Assembly (NCBI RefSeq): GCF_030053135.1
Contig: NZ_CP125652.1
Span: 3,900,501-3,964,500 of the forward strand
Source of the DNA: Rhizobium sp. BT04
Lineage (GTDB): Bacteria; Pseudomonadota; Alphaproteobacteria; Rhizobiales; Rhizobiaceae
DNA: 64,000 nucleotides
Direction of reading: 5' to 3'
Below the pieces are notes generated by a model. It did not search any database. It was not told the origin of the DNA and worked only from the letters and a program-made list of their open reading frames with translations. The position numbers and the translations under genes were made by a program. Of the stretch, positions 27,633-35,164 are shown in pieces; the stretch's first letter is position 1, and each line of letters opens with the position of its first letter.

Positions 27633-27657
27633 AATGGCTGGTGCGCCGATTGGTTCC
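27633..27657 (-). promoter_or_regulatory. Candidate RpoE2/EcfG-type promoter of the PRC-barrel gene
   Basis: On the minus strand GGAAC (27657-27653), 18 bases, TT (27634-27633), which fits the GGAAC-N18/19-TT pattern described for the general stress sigma factor in Sinorhizobium. The start codon is about 80 bases further on. A short pattern, so a chance match is possible. Confidence 0.4.
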
Positions 27658-27723
27658 GGTTGAAAACACGGAAAATTTCTCGATTTTCACGGAACATTTA
27701 TCAACGGCAACCACCTGAACGAG

Positions 27724-27749
27724 AAAAGGCGCCCCGGTCGGGAGCGCCT
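27724..27749 (-). terminator. Rho-independent terminator of the sugar-acid operon
   Basis: On the minus strand AGGCGCTCCC...GGGGCGCCT followed by TTTT. It lies 34 bases after the stop of the SMP-30 gene, the last gene of the operon. Confidence 0.8.
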
Positions 27750-27782
27750 CTGATCGCCGCTGGCAAGCAAATGCGGGTCGCG

Positions 27783-28670
27783 TCAGATCACATAGACCGG
27801 ATCGAACACGCCTTTGACGTCGATGCCGAGTTCCAGCAGCGCGCCGGCGCTGGGCTGCGCCGAACGGGCATCCTCGTCCAGCCCCTCCCAGGCGGTCGTC
27901 ACCGCCAGCCGGTCGGCATTGACGCCGATGAAGGCAGGGCAGGAGGGCTGGACGGCGGGAACCTTGTAGCGCGAGATGCGCAGGCCATCGGGATTGTAAC
28001 GGTCGACGACGCCCGCACCCCAGCGCGAATTCCAGATATAACCGTCGGCATCGACCACCGAGCCGTCGATATCGCCGGGCTCGTTGGCGCTGTCGACCAG
28101 CACGATCGGCTCGCCCGCGGGCAGGCCGGTCTGCGGATCGACCATGACGCGCATCAGCCGGTTGAGGCGGGAGTCCGTATAATAGCCGATCGTGCCATCC
28201 GGCGAGAAGCAGATCGAATTCGGGATGCTGATGCCGTTGAAGATCTTCGTCACCTTGCCGCCAGCGACATGATAGATGGCGCCGGCCTGGTTTTCCGCCC
28301 GCTTGCTCATCGTGCCGATCCAGAGCGCACCGGAAGGATGGGTACGACCATCGTTCGAACGGTTTTCCGGCTTGTCGTTTTCGAGCGCCGCATAGAAGGT
28401 GAGGTTGCCGCTCGCCACATCACGGACGAACAGCCCTTCCTCCGTCGCGATCAGCTGCCGTCCGGCGTCGATACGGGCCAGCACGCTTGCCATGGCAGGC
28501 AGCGGATGCACCTTTTTCGCGTTTGTCGAAAGATTGAGCTCGTGCAGTTCCTTGCCGAGGATGTTGAACCACCAGACAGTATTGCTGTCCGGATCATAGG
28601 TCGGACCTTCGCCGAGAACGGAGTTGGTGTTGCAAAGGGTCTTGCCCTCGAACTCATAAATATCGGTCAT
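27783..28670 (-). CDS. SMP-30/gluconolactonase-family lactonase
   Basis: 295 residues of a six-bladed beta-propeller. Metal-binding and family motifs: SVLGEGPTYDPDSNTVWWFNI (split: SVLGEGPTY, VWWFNI), NDGRTHPSGALWIGTMS, GISIPNSICFSPDG and EPGDIDGSVVDADGYIWNSRWGAG. It would open a sugar lactone (e.g. galactono- or similar lactone) to the acid. The start overlaps the dgoA stop by 4 bases; last gene of the operon. Confidence 0.9.
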   Translation of the reverse strand: MTDIYEFEGKTLCNTNSVLGEGPTYDPDSNTVWWFNILGKELHELNLSTNAKKVHPLPAMASVLARIDAGRQLIATEEGLFVRDVASGNLTFYAALENDKPENRSNDGRTHPSGALWIGTMSKRAENQAGAIYHVAGGKVTKIFNGISIPNSICFSPDGTIGYYTDSRLNRLMRVMVDPQTGLPAGEPIVLVDSANEPGDIDGSVVDADGYIWNSRWGAGVVDRYNPDGLRISRYKVPAVQPSCPAFIGVNADRLAVTTAWEGLDEDARSAQPSAGALLELGIDVKGVFDPVYVI

Positions 28671-29311
28671 ACGCTCACGCTCCCAATGGCTGCATCATAG
28701 GCGTAAATGGTCGCCTTGGCGCGCTCGGCAACCTCTGACGCGGTCATTCCCGGCTTGTAGAGGCTGGTGCCGAGGCCGAAGGCAAAGATGCCGGCCCTGG
28801 TATAATCGCCGAAATTCTTGTCCGATACGCCGCCGACGGCGGCAATCGTCAGCTCCGGCGGCAGGATAGCCCGGATCGCCGTGATGCCGGAAGGGCCAAG
28901 CACGCTCGCCGGAAAGAATTTGAGGCCGGTGGCGCCGGCGTGCGCTGCCGCCAGCGCCTCGGTCGGGGTGAAGACGCCGGGCATCGTCACCATGCCATAT
29001 TCTCGCGCCCGGATGATTACCTCGGGGTCGACATTCGGCGTGACCAGCAGCTTGCCGCCGGCCGCATGCAGGCTGTCGACCGCCTCGACCGTCAGCACCG
29101 TGCCGGCACCGATCAGTACCTCGGCCGGCGCCATCTTCGCGGCGATCTCGATGGATTTGAACGGTTCCGGCGAATTGAGCGGGATCTCGATCGCCGTCAG
29201 GCCGTTTTCGATCAAAGCGCCGACGATGCTCTCGGTCTCATCGGGCCTGATGCCGCGAAGGATGGCGATCAGCGGCCGTTTCATCTCGGGGAAGGGGATA
29301 CGGTTCATCAT
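28667..29311 (-). CDS. dgoA: 2-dehydro-3-deoxy-6-phosphogalactonate aldolase
   Basis: 214 residues, KDPG/KDPGal class I aldolase: splits the phosphorylated keto-deoxy sugar acid into pyruvate and glyceraldehyde 3-phosphate. Motifs: RPLIAILRGIRPDE, catalytic Glu in TAIEIPLNSPEP, IGAGTVLT, and the Schiff-base Lys in GATGLKFFPAS. The pattern GIRPDE...NSPEP is typical of DgoA rather than Eda. Start ATG 29311 (or 29308); 10 bases after dgoK. Confidence 0.93.
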   Translation of the reverse strand: MMNRIPFPEMKRPLIAILRGIRPDETESIVGALIENGLTAIEIPLNSPEPFKSIEIAAKMAPAEVLIGAGTVLTVEAVDSLHAAGGKLLVTPNVDPEVIIRAREYGMVTMPGVFTPTEALAAAHAGATGLKFFPASVLGPSGITAIRAILPPELTIAAVGGVSDKNFGDYTRAGIFAFGLGTSLYKPGMTASEVAERAKATIYAYDAAIGSVSV

Positions 29312-29321
29312 GTCGGCTTTC

Positions 29322-30236
29322 TCAATTCGGCCAGATGGCTTCGGCGGCGGCCGAAAGCCCGCGGCGCACGGCGGCGTCCGCATCGATGGCGGTGAAGGGA
29401 AGGGAGAGGGTTTTGAAGGCCTGTTCGTAGAGCGCCTGCAGGCGCCCGGAAGCGACCAGGGTGATGCCTGAGTTGGCTGCATCCTGCAGCGCGCCGGCGA
29501 TTTCGAGGCCGATCAGCGTGCCGGAAAGCCGGGCTTGCGCGGCAGCAGCCGAGATGCCGTGCAGCAGCTGGCCCGAGCGGGCGGCAAAGAGCAGGTTGGA
29601 GGCAAGTGCCGGCCGTGCGAAAGCCGACGATACCGCGGCCTCGAAGGCCGCCGCGTCCGCCGGCTGCTCTCCGGCGCTGGCAACGGCATGCGAGAGGATC
29701 GTGTGTTTGCTGATGACGTCGAACAGCTCGCCGGTCATGAAGGTCGAAAAGCCGGTGACCTTGCCGTCCGTCACATGCACCCATTTCGAATGTGTGCCGG
29801 GCATGCAGACCGCCTGCGCTCCGGAGCTTGTCCGGCCGAGCGCGCCAAGCAGCTGGGTTTCCTCGCCGCGCATGACGTCGGGTGTGGCGATATCCCGCTG
29901 GGCAAGACCCGGCAGGATGCGGATGTCGCGGCTTTCCCCCGGTACTGAGACCGCTCCGGTAAGGATCGATGCGAGCGGGGCCGGCACGTCGATATAACCG
30001 GCCTCGACCCAGCCCTGCCGTGCGCCGGCCATGCCGCAGACGATCACCGGCAGGTTTTCCGGCGCCTCGACGGCCGTAAGGTGGGCGGCAAGCACTTGGG
30101 AAAAGCCGGTCTTTGCAGCGCTCGTCATGCCTTCGCCGCTGCGGCGTTCGGCAAGGATGCTGCCGTCTCTGCCGAGCAGCCAGAGCCGGAAACTGCTGGT
30201 GCCCCAGTCCACCGCAACATAAGCGGGATTTGCCAT
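29322..30236 (-). CDS. dgoK: 2-dehydro-3-deoxygalactonokinase
   Basis: 304 residues. Phosphorylates 2-keto-3-deoxygalactonate at C6 to feed DgoA. Actin-like ATPase fold with VAVDWGTSSFRLWLL, VIVCGMAGARQGW, MPGTHSKWVHV and STFMTGELF, all typical of DgoK. Start ATG 30236 shares one base with the SDR stop (TAATG), so translation is coupled. Confidence 0.95.
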   Translation of the reverse strand: MANPAYVAVDWGTSSFRLWLLGRDGSILAERRSGEGMTSAAKTGFSQVLAAHLTAVEAPENLPVIVCGMAGARQGWVEAGYIDVPAPLASILTGAVSVPGESRDIRILPGLAQRDIATPDVMRGEETQLLGALGRTSSGAQAVCMPGTHSKWVHVTDGKVTGFSTFMTGELFDVISKHTILSHAVASAGEQPADAAAFEAAVSSAFARPALASNLLFAARSGQLLHGISAAAAQARLSGTLIGLEIAGALQDAANSGITLVASGRLQALYEQAFKTLSLPFTAIDADAAVRRGLSAAAEAIWPN

Positions 30237-31018
30237 TACAGAACGCCTCCATCGACAATCAGGGACTGCGCGGTCATCGCCGCCGCGCAGTCCGATGCAA
30301 GAAACAGACAGGGACCGACGATCGCATCGGGCTTGAGCGGAATTTTCAGGCACTGGTCCTCAACCGAGCGCGCGATGCTCTCCTCGGTCAGCCAGAGCTG
30401 CATCTGCCGTTCGGTGACGACCATGCCGGGCAGGATGCAGTTGACCCGGATATGGTCCGGCCCGAGCCTGCCCGCCATGCTCTTCGTCAGTCCGACGACC
30501 GCAGCCTTCGCCGCCGCATAGGCGGGAAAACCGCCCATGTTCAGCTTGAAGGCGATCGACGACATATTGATGATCGCCCCGCCGCCGGCCGCCCGCATCG
30601 ACGGCACTACTGCCTGCGAGGTGAAGAACACATGCCGCAGATTGACCGCCTGGTTGTTGTCCCAATAGGCCTCGGTCACCGCGTCGAATTCATGGCGGTC
30701 GTCCCAGGCGGCATTGTTGACGAGCACGCGGATCGGCCCCGAACGCGCCACGACGGTATCGACCGTGCGCCGGATCGCCTCGATGTCGCGCAGGTCGGCA
30801 TGGTGGAAGGAGACCGGATGCACCGTCTCCGGCGACAGCCTCTCGGCGAGCGCGCGGCCTGCGTCCTCGGCGATATCGATGAAGGAGACTTTGGCGCCCT
30901 GGCGCGCGAAACCTTCAACGATCGCAGCACCGATGCCCGATCCACCGCCGGTCACCAGCACGGCTCGGTCTTTGAACTCGGGAAACTGTGCGGCTGGCAT
31001 CATGTTCATTGTCATCAT
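30236..31018 (-). CDS. Short-chain dehydrogenase/reductase, likely sugar dehydrogenase
   Basis: 260 residues. Rossmann motif VLVTGGGSGIGAA, NNAAW, catalytic Ser in IINMSSIAF and Tyr/Lys in YAAAK, and the C-terminal SLIVDGG. Asp in FIDIAED suggests NAD+ use. I take ATG 31018 because GGGGAGG lies 8 bases upstream (frame open to 31039). As first gene of the dgoK-dgoA-lactonase operon it probably oxidises an aldose (galactose or a relative) to its lactone. Confidence 0.85.
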   Translation of the reverse strand: MMTMNMMPAAQFPEFKDRAVLVTGGGSGIGAAIVEGFARQGAKVSFIDIAEDAGRALAERLSPETVHPVSFHHADLRDIEAIRRTVDTVVARSGPIRVLVNNAAWDDRHEFDAVTEAYWDNNQAVNLRHVFFTSQAVVPSMRAAGGGAIINMSSIAFKLNMGGFPAYAAAKAAVVGLTKSMAGRLGPDHIRVNCILPGMVVTERQMQLWLTEESIARSVEDQCLKIPLKPDAIVGPCLFLASDCAAAMTAQSLIVDGGVL

Positions 31019-31041
31019 CAGCGGCGCCTCCCCACTCATTA

Positions 31042-31083
31042 TTCCATTATGTGGAACTTAATTTGACTATATGGAATTATCCA
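31042..31083. promoter_or_regulatory. Candidate operators for the divergent IclR regulator
   Basis: Two palindromes in the 101-base divergent gap: TTCCA-TTATG-TGGAA (31042-31056) and TGGA-ATTA-TCCA (31072-31083). The TGGAA/TTCCA half-sites and AT-rich centre resemble IclR-family operators. The positions suit control of both the SDR operon and the regulator gene. Confidence 0.6.
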
Positions 31084-31119
31084 ATTATGCTGCCCTTTCT
31101 GTCAAGGGTGGATGGGGCG

Positions 31120-31917
31120 ATGAATTCAAGCGGCGACGGCATGGCGCAGGCACGCGAGACCGGCACGCTCGGCAAACTGATGGTTCTGCTCGATCTCGTC
31201 ACCCATGCAGATGGCCCACTGCGTTTCACCGATATCCTGGCCCTTGCCGGCCAGCCGCGCGGCACATTGCATCGCCAGCTGAGTCACCTGGTGGAAGAAG
31301 GTCTGCTCGAACTCGATGGCGACGGCCGTTATGCGCCGGGCCTGCGCCTGCTCGATTTTGCCGCCCGCAGCTGGGCGCGCAATGAATTTCGCCTGATTGC
31401 CGAACCGCACCTGGCCGATCTGCAGCAGGCGACCGGCGAGACGGTGCATCTCGGTGTTCTCAGAGGCCAGTCGATCATCTATCTCGATAAGGTCGACGGC
31501 CGTCAGCCGGTGCGCATGTATTCGCAGATCGGCAATGCCTCGCCCTGTTACTGCACCGGCGTCGGCAAGGCTGCTCTTTCGCTGCTTCCCGCCGATCTCC
31601 TCGCCGATCTCCTCGCCGATCTGAGCTTCACCCGCTTTACCGCTTCGACCCATGTCTCAGCCGAAACGCTGCTTGCCGAAATCCGTGAGATCGCCGACCA
31701 GGGCTATGCCTTCGACCGCGAGGAGCATGAGGCCGGTATTTGCTGCGTTGCCGCCCCCGTCTGGTCGGAGGATCGGACTTTTATCGGCGGCATTTCGATC
31801 ACCGGCCCGGCCTATCGCTTGTCGATGGAACTTCTACGCCAATGGGTCGTTCCGGTTCAGCGGGCAGCCGGGAGGATCATGGAAGGCATGCGCATCCGCC
31901 TCGGCCCGCGCCGCTGA
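31120..31917 (+). CDS. IclR-family transcriptional regulator
   Basis: 265 residues. N-terminal winged helix (about 10-70: GPLRFTDILALAGQPRGTLHRQLSHLVEEG) and the C-terminal effector-binding domain (GETVHLGVLRGQSIIYLDKV, SPCYCTGVGKAALS, GYAFDREEHEAGICCVAAPV). ATG 31120 follows GGTGGATGGGG; ATG 31087 and 31141 are alternatives. Divergent from the sugar-acid operon, so it most likely represses it until the sugar or an intermediate binds. Confidence 0.92.
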   Translation: MNSSGDGMAQARETGTLGKLMVLLDLVTHADGPLRFTDILALAGQPRGTLHRQLSHLVEEGLLELDGDGRYAPGLRLLDFAARSWARNEFRLIAEPHLADLQQATGETVHLGVLRGQSIIYLDKVDGRQPVRMYSQIGNASPCYCTGVGKAALSLLPADLLADLLADLSFTRFTASTHVSAETLLAEIREIADQGYAFDREEHEAGICCVAAPVWSEDRTFIGGISITGPAYRLSMELLRQWVVPVQRAAGRIMEGMRIRLGPRR

Positions 31918-32146
31918 CGGAAAATTGCGCTCCGCCCTTGCCGAACGCAGTTCAGAGAGCATGCTTATGATGAGGGCGATATTGAGATTTGCCGGCGAAT
32001 CACGACAACTGCAAATAGTCCGCGAAATCGACAACCACTCACCGGCCGAATGCTGCACGCCGAGGCCGGCTCCGTTTGATCCAATCAGCGATCGTCATTC
32101 CCCGATGCAATCGAACCGGCTGCCCTGCCGAAGATGAAGAAATGTG

Positions 32147-32881
32147 ATGGCACCCTTGTCGCAAACATCCCCGGAAGAAGACGATTATATCAACGAGATA
32201 GCGGGCCTGAAGACCCAGTTCGATATTTTCCGTTTCCTGAAACGCGTGACGGAAGCCTATCGCAGCCGTGCCTTCATGGTTCTCAACCTGCCGCCGATCA
32301 CCTCCCTGGATCTCCAGGGCAGCACCGTCATCACCAGCTGGCCGGCCGAGCTTCTGGCGCTCTACGACCAGGAGGGACTGCTGGTCAACAGCCCGGTTCT
32401 CCGGCGGCTCAGAACATCGGCGCGGCCGTTCTTCTACGACACGTCGCGCGAGAACTGGTCGCGCGACGACGGCAAGTCCGCGCTCGTCGTGACGATGTTC
32501 GAACGTTTCAGGATGATGCGCGGCGCCTATTTTCCGACGCATGAGCCCTCCGGCCTGCGGGGCGCCGTGTCTTTCGCCGGTGACCGCGAACTCTTCAGCC
32601 CGGTGGAGATGCGTGAGCTTTGCTACATCGCCATCCATGTCTTCGACAGGCTCGCCGAGATCCGCAACCTCGATACGCGCATCACCGACACGCTGACCGA
32701 CCGCGAGATCGATTGCCTCAACTGGACGGCGGCCGGCAAGACCAGTGCGGAGATCGCCGAGATCCTCACGCTGTCCGAGCACACGGTCAATCATTACCTC
32801 AACCGCGCCACCAAGAAGCTCGATACGGTCAACCGCACCCAGGCGGTCGCCAAGGCGCTGCGGATCGGCCTGATCAAATAA
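32147..32881 (+). CDS. LuxR-family regulator with putative autoinducer-binding domain
   Basis: 244 residues from ATG 32147 (GTG 32144 possible). The N-terminal 165 residues resemble the ligand-binding domain of LuxR-type quorum regulators (FDIFRFLKRVTEAYRSRAFMV; W, Y and D residues in the expected region: NWSRDDG). The C-terminal HTH is TLTDREIDCLNWTAAGKTSAEIAEILTLSEHTVNHYLNRATKKL, given here by its parts TLTDREIDCLNW and SAEIAEILTLSEHTVNHYL. No luxI-type synthase is nearby, so it is an orphan or responds to another signal. The 225 bases before it show nothing I can name. Confidence 0.88.
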   Translation: MAPLSQTSPEEDDYINEIAGLKTQFDIFRFLKRVTEAYRSRAFMVLNLPPITSLDLQGSTVITSWPAELLALYDQEGLLVNSPVLRRLRTSARPFFYDTSRENWSRDDGKSALVVTMFERFRMMRGAYFPTHEPSGLRGAVSFAGDRELFSPVEMRELCYIAIHVFDRLAEIRNLDTRITDTLTDREIDCLNWTAAGKTSAEIAEILTLSEHTVNHYLNRATKKLDTVNRTQAVAKALRIGLIK

Positions 32882-33417
32882 GATGCAATAAGGCGCGGCG
32901 GGCTTTCGCCGGCCGCCCAGCGCTTGAGCAAATCCCTGCCATTGGCGCCATCCCCGGGTCGCCATTGTGGCATTTCCGCCGATTTTCCGTCTGGCACGCT
33001 TTCTGCATCTCCTTTGGCAAAGGCCCAGAGGGGACTTGGACCAGCGCCAGGAAATGGCGCGGCCGGCACACTGCTGCCCGACACCGATGCCGCCCATCTC
33101 GTAGGCCATCGGTGTCGGCGGCGGTTGTTGCGTTTTGGCACCGCTTGTTGGCAGCTGCTGGCGATTTGGTCTTTCCCCTTCATTTTTCGCTGGCCTTTTT
33201 GCCGGCTTACTCTAGTTCGCCCGCATTGCGCCGGTTCTCGGGGAGACCGTTGCGGCCATCAGGGCGAAAGCCCGGCGGACTTGATGGCCGCAACGGATTG
33301 CCCATTCTCCCCGGCGCTTTTGCAAGCCGGCAAATCGATTTCCCCACGATGATTTCGTTTGGCGAAGGCGTCCGCCTCCACTATTTGTGGTCTCTGCAGG
33401 CAAGCAGTGAGGATGGA
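32882..33417 (+). other. Gene-free 536-base region between luxR-type gene and mrp, with structured segments
   Basis: No protein is supported here; the open frames read as low-complexity noise. It holds the sigma54-type promoter (32992-33007) and two hairpins: stem of 12 bp at 33078-33089/33107-33118 (CCGACACCGATG / CATCGGTGTCGG), and stem of 15 bp at 33247-33261/33282-33296 (CCGTTGCGGCCATCA / TGATGGCCGCAACGG) enclosed by an outer 8-bp stem at 33239-33246/33306-33313 (CGGGGAGA / TCTCCCCG). Could be a small RNA gene or a long mrp leader. Confidence 0.5.
32992..33007 (+). promoter_or_regulatory. Sigma54 (RpoN)-type -24/-12 promoter
   Basis: TGGCACG-CTTT-CTGCA: GG and GC elements at the correct 10-base spacing; one base off the consensus TGGCACG-N4-TTGCA. 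A transcript would begin around 33018 and run through two strong hairpins toward mrp, whose start is about 400 bases away. Confidence 0.6.
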
Positions 33418-34596
33418 ATGGCCGACGTCACCAAGGAACAGGTTCTCGAAACGCTGAAGACCGTGCGCGGACCCGATCTCGAGCATGATATCGTCGAGCT
33501 CGGCATGGTCTCCGACGTCTTCATCTCCGACGGCAAGGTCTATTTCTCCATCACCGTTCCCGCCGATCGCGCCAAGGAGCTGGAGCCGATGCGGCTTGCC
33601 GCCGAACGCGTCATCAAGGAAATGCCGGGCGTCAAGGGCGCCCTCGTCACACTGACCGCGGACAAGAAGGCGGCCGCCGCAGCTCCCGCCGCCCGCCCTG
33701 CACCCAATCCGCCGCACGGCCATGCCGGCCACGATCACGCGGGCCATCATCACGGGGCGCATGCGCCGCAGCCACAGCCGCCGCGCGCTGGCAAGATCGG
33801 TGTGCCGGGCATCGGCGCCATCATCGCCGTCGCCTCGGGCAAGGGCGGGGTCGGCAAGTCGACCACCGCCGTCAATCTGGCGCTCGGGCTGCTGGCGAAC
33901 GGTCTTCGCGTCGGCATTCTCGATGCCGATATCTATGGTCCCTCGATGCCGCGGCTCTTGAAGATATCCGGCCGCCCGACGCAGATCGACGGTCGCATCA
34001 TCAATCCGATGGAGAATTACGGCCTCAAGGTCATGTCGATGGGCTTCCTCGTCGACGAGGAGACGGCGATGATCTGGCGCGGGCCGATGGTCCAGTCGGC
34101 GCTGTTGCAGATGCTGCGCGAAGTCGCCTGGGGTGAGCTCGACGTACTTGTCGTCGATATGCCGCCCGGCACCGGCGACGCGCAGCTGACCATGGCCCAG
34201 CAGGTGCCGCTTGCCGGCGCCGTGATCGTCTCGACGCCGCAGGATCTCGCCTTGATCGATGCCCGCAAGGGCCTCAACATGTTCCGTAAGGTCGAGGTGC
34301 CGGTGCTCGGCATCGTCGAGAATATGAGCTATTTCATCGCCCCCGATACCGGCACCCGCTACGATATCTTCGGTCATGGCGGCGCCCGCAAGGAGGCCGA
34401 GCGCATCGGCGTGCCCTTCCTCGGCGAAGTGCCGCTGACGATGAATATCCGCGAAACCTCCGACGCCGGCACGCCGCTCGTCGCCTCCGAGCCGAACGGC
34501 GTCGTCGCCGGCATTTATCGCGGCATCGCCGCCAAGGTCTGGGAGCAGGTGGGCGGCCAATCGCAGCGCCCCGCGCCGACGATCGTCTTCGAATAA
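33418..34596 (+). CDS. mrp: Mrp/NBP35-family Fe-S cluster carrier ATPase (ApbC-like)
   Basis: 392 residues. N-terminal MIP18/DUF59 domain (about 1-80: VLETLKTVRGPDLEHDIVELG), a His-rich linker (about 98-120: HGHAGHDHAGHHHGAHA), and the P-loop ATPase domain with deviant Walker A ASGKGGVGKSTTAVNLA, IYGPSMPRLL and DMPPGTGDAQLTMAQ. Binds and transfers Fe-S clusters in the cytoplasm. The usual CxxC of the C-terminal part is not visible: the segment around VENMSYFIAPDTGTRYDIFG reads S and D where ENMS(x)FxCPxC is common in homologues. ATG 33418 follows GAGGATGG. Confidence 0.92.
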   Translation: MADVTKEQVLETLKTVRGPDLEHDIVELGMVSDVFISDGKVYFSITVPADRAKELEPMRLAAERVIKEMPGVKGALVTLTADKKAAAAAPAARPAPNPPHGHAGHDHAGHHHGAHAPQPQPPRAGKIGVPGIGAIIAVASGKGGVGKSTTAVNLALGLLANGLRVGILDADIYGPSMPRLLKISGRPTQIDGRIINPMENYGLKVMSMGFLVDEETAMIWRGPMVQSALLQMLREVAWGELDVLVVDMPPGTGDAQLTMAQQVPLAGAVIVSTPQDLALIDARKGLNMFRKVEVPVLGIVENMSYFIAPDTGTRYDIFGHGGARKEAERIGVPFLGEVPLTMNIRETSDAGTPLVASEPNGVVAGIYRGIAAKVWEQVGGQSQRPAPTIVFE

Positions 34597-34606
34597 CGAC
34601 AAATAG

Positions 34607-34710
34607 TGCATGTCGCCCGGAAGTGTGTAGCGGTTCCGGGAAAACCACATGCATCAAAGGAAGAACGCATGTCATCGGGACGTGTGCGGCGTTCCGGCGT
34701 AACGACAGCA
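34607..34710. repeat. Two short palindromic intergenic repeats
   Basis: Unit a (34607-34653): TGCATGTCGCCCGG ... CCGGGAAAACCACATGCA. Unit b (34667-34710): GCATGTCATCGGG...GTGTGCGGCGTTCCGGCGTAACGACAGC (in parts: GTGTGCGGCGTTCCGG, CGTAACGACAGC). Same family as 25338-25384. Confidence 0.75.
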
Positions 34711-35164
34711 TAAACAGAGAGCTTGAGGCCCGAATCACCGTGGCGGATACCCCAAATTGTGGGGGAAACGTGGTGAAAAGCCGCGCTTCACGGAAGATGT
34801 CTTGATTATTTCATGGCTTTGCTTCATATGCCGCGGCGCCATGATGGCGTTTGCTGCAGATGCTCAATGACGGCCGCCTTCGTTCCGAAGGATACACCCG
34901 CCTGCGAGTTCGGAGTTGTCTTGTCGATCGAAGGATTGGTAACTGCGATGCGGTGGAGCACAATGCGCATGCCGGTCCTTGAGGTCGGATGCAGCCGGAG
35001 TCGTATGAACTTTCTTGATCTGCTTCCGTTTCGAGCCAGGCACGTCTGCTGGAGTTCCGCTGGGATGAGCGACCGTCGCGTTGCCGCACTGGCGACGGCA
35101 GGGAAAGGCTTGCGATGAAAAGCGCACTGGCCGCGAAGCGCCGTGAGCATCGGAGAGGCTGCCG
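34711..35164. other. Intergenic region before corA
   Basis: About 450 bases with no convincing gene. A 101-codon frame (34813-35118, plus strand) exists but has unusual composition (many Arg, Met, Cys) and no recognisable domain or ribosome site. A small hairpin CCCCAAATTGTGGGG is at 34750-34764. I see no Mg2+ riboswitch pattern that I can name, although one would be plausible in front of a corA-type gene. Confidence 0.5.

Noticed and set aside
32924..33352. 142-codon frame between the luxR-type gene and mrp
   Set aside because: Low-complexity Pro/Ser/Arg sequence over hairpin-forming DNA; a structured non-coding region explains it better.
34813..35118. 101-codon frame before corA
   Set aside because: Odd composition, no ribosome-binding site, no recognisable fold; treated as non-coding.
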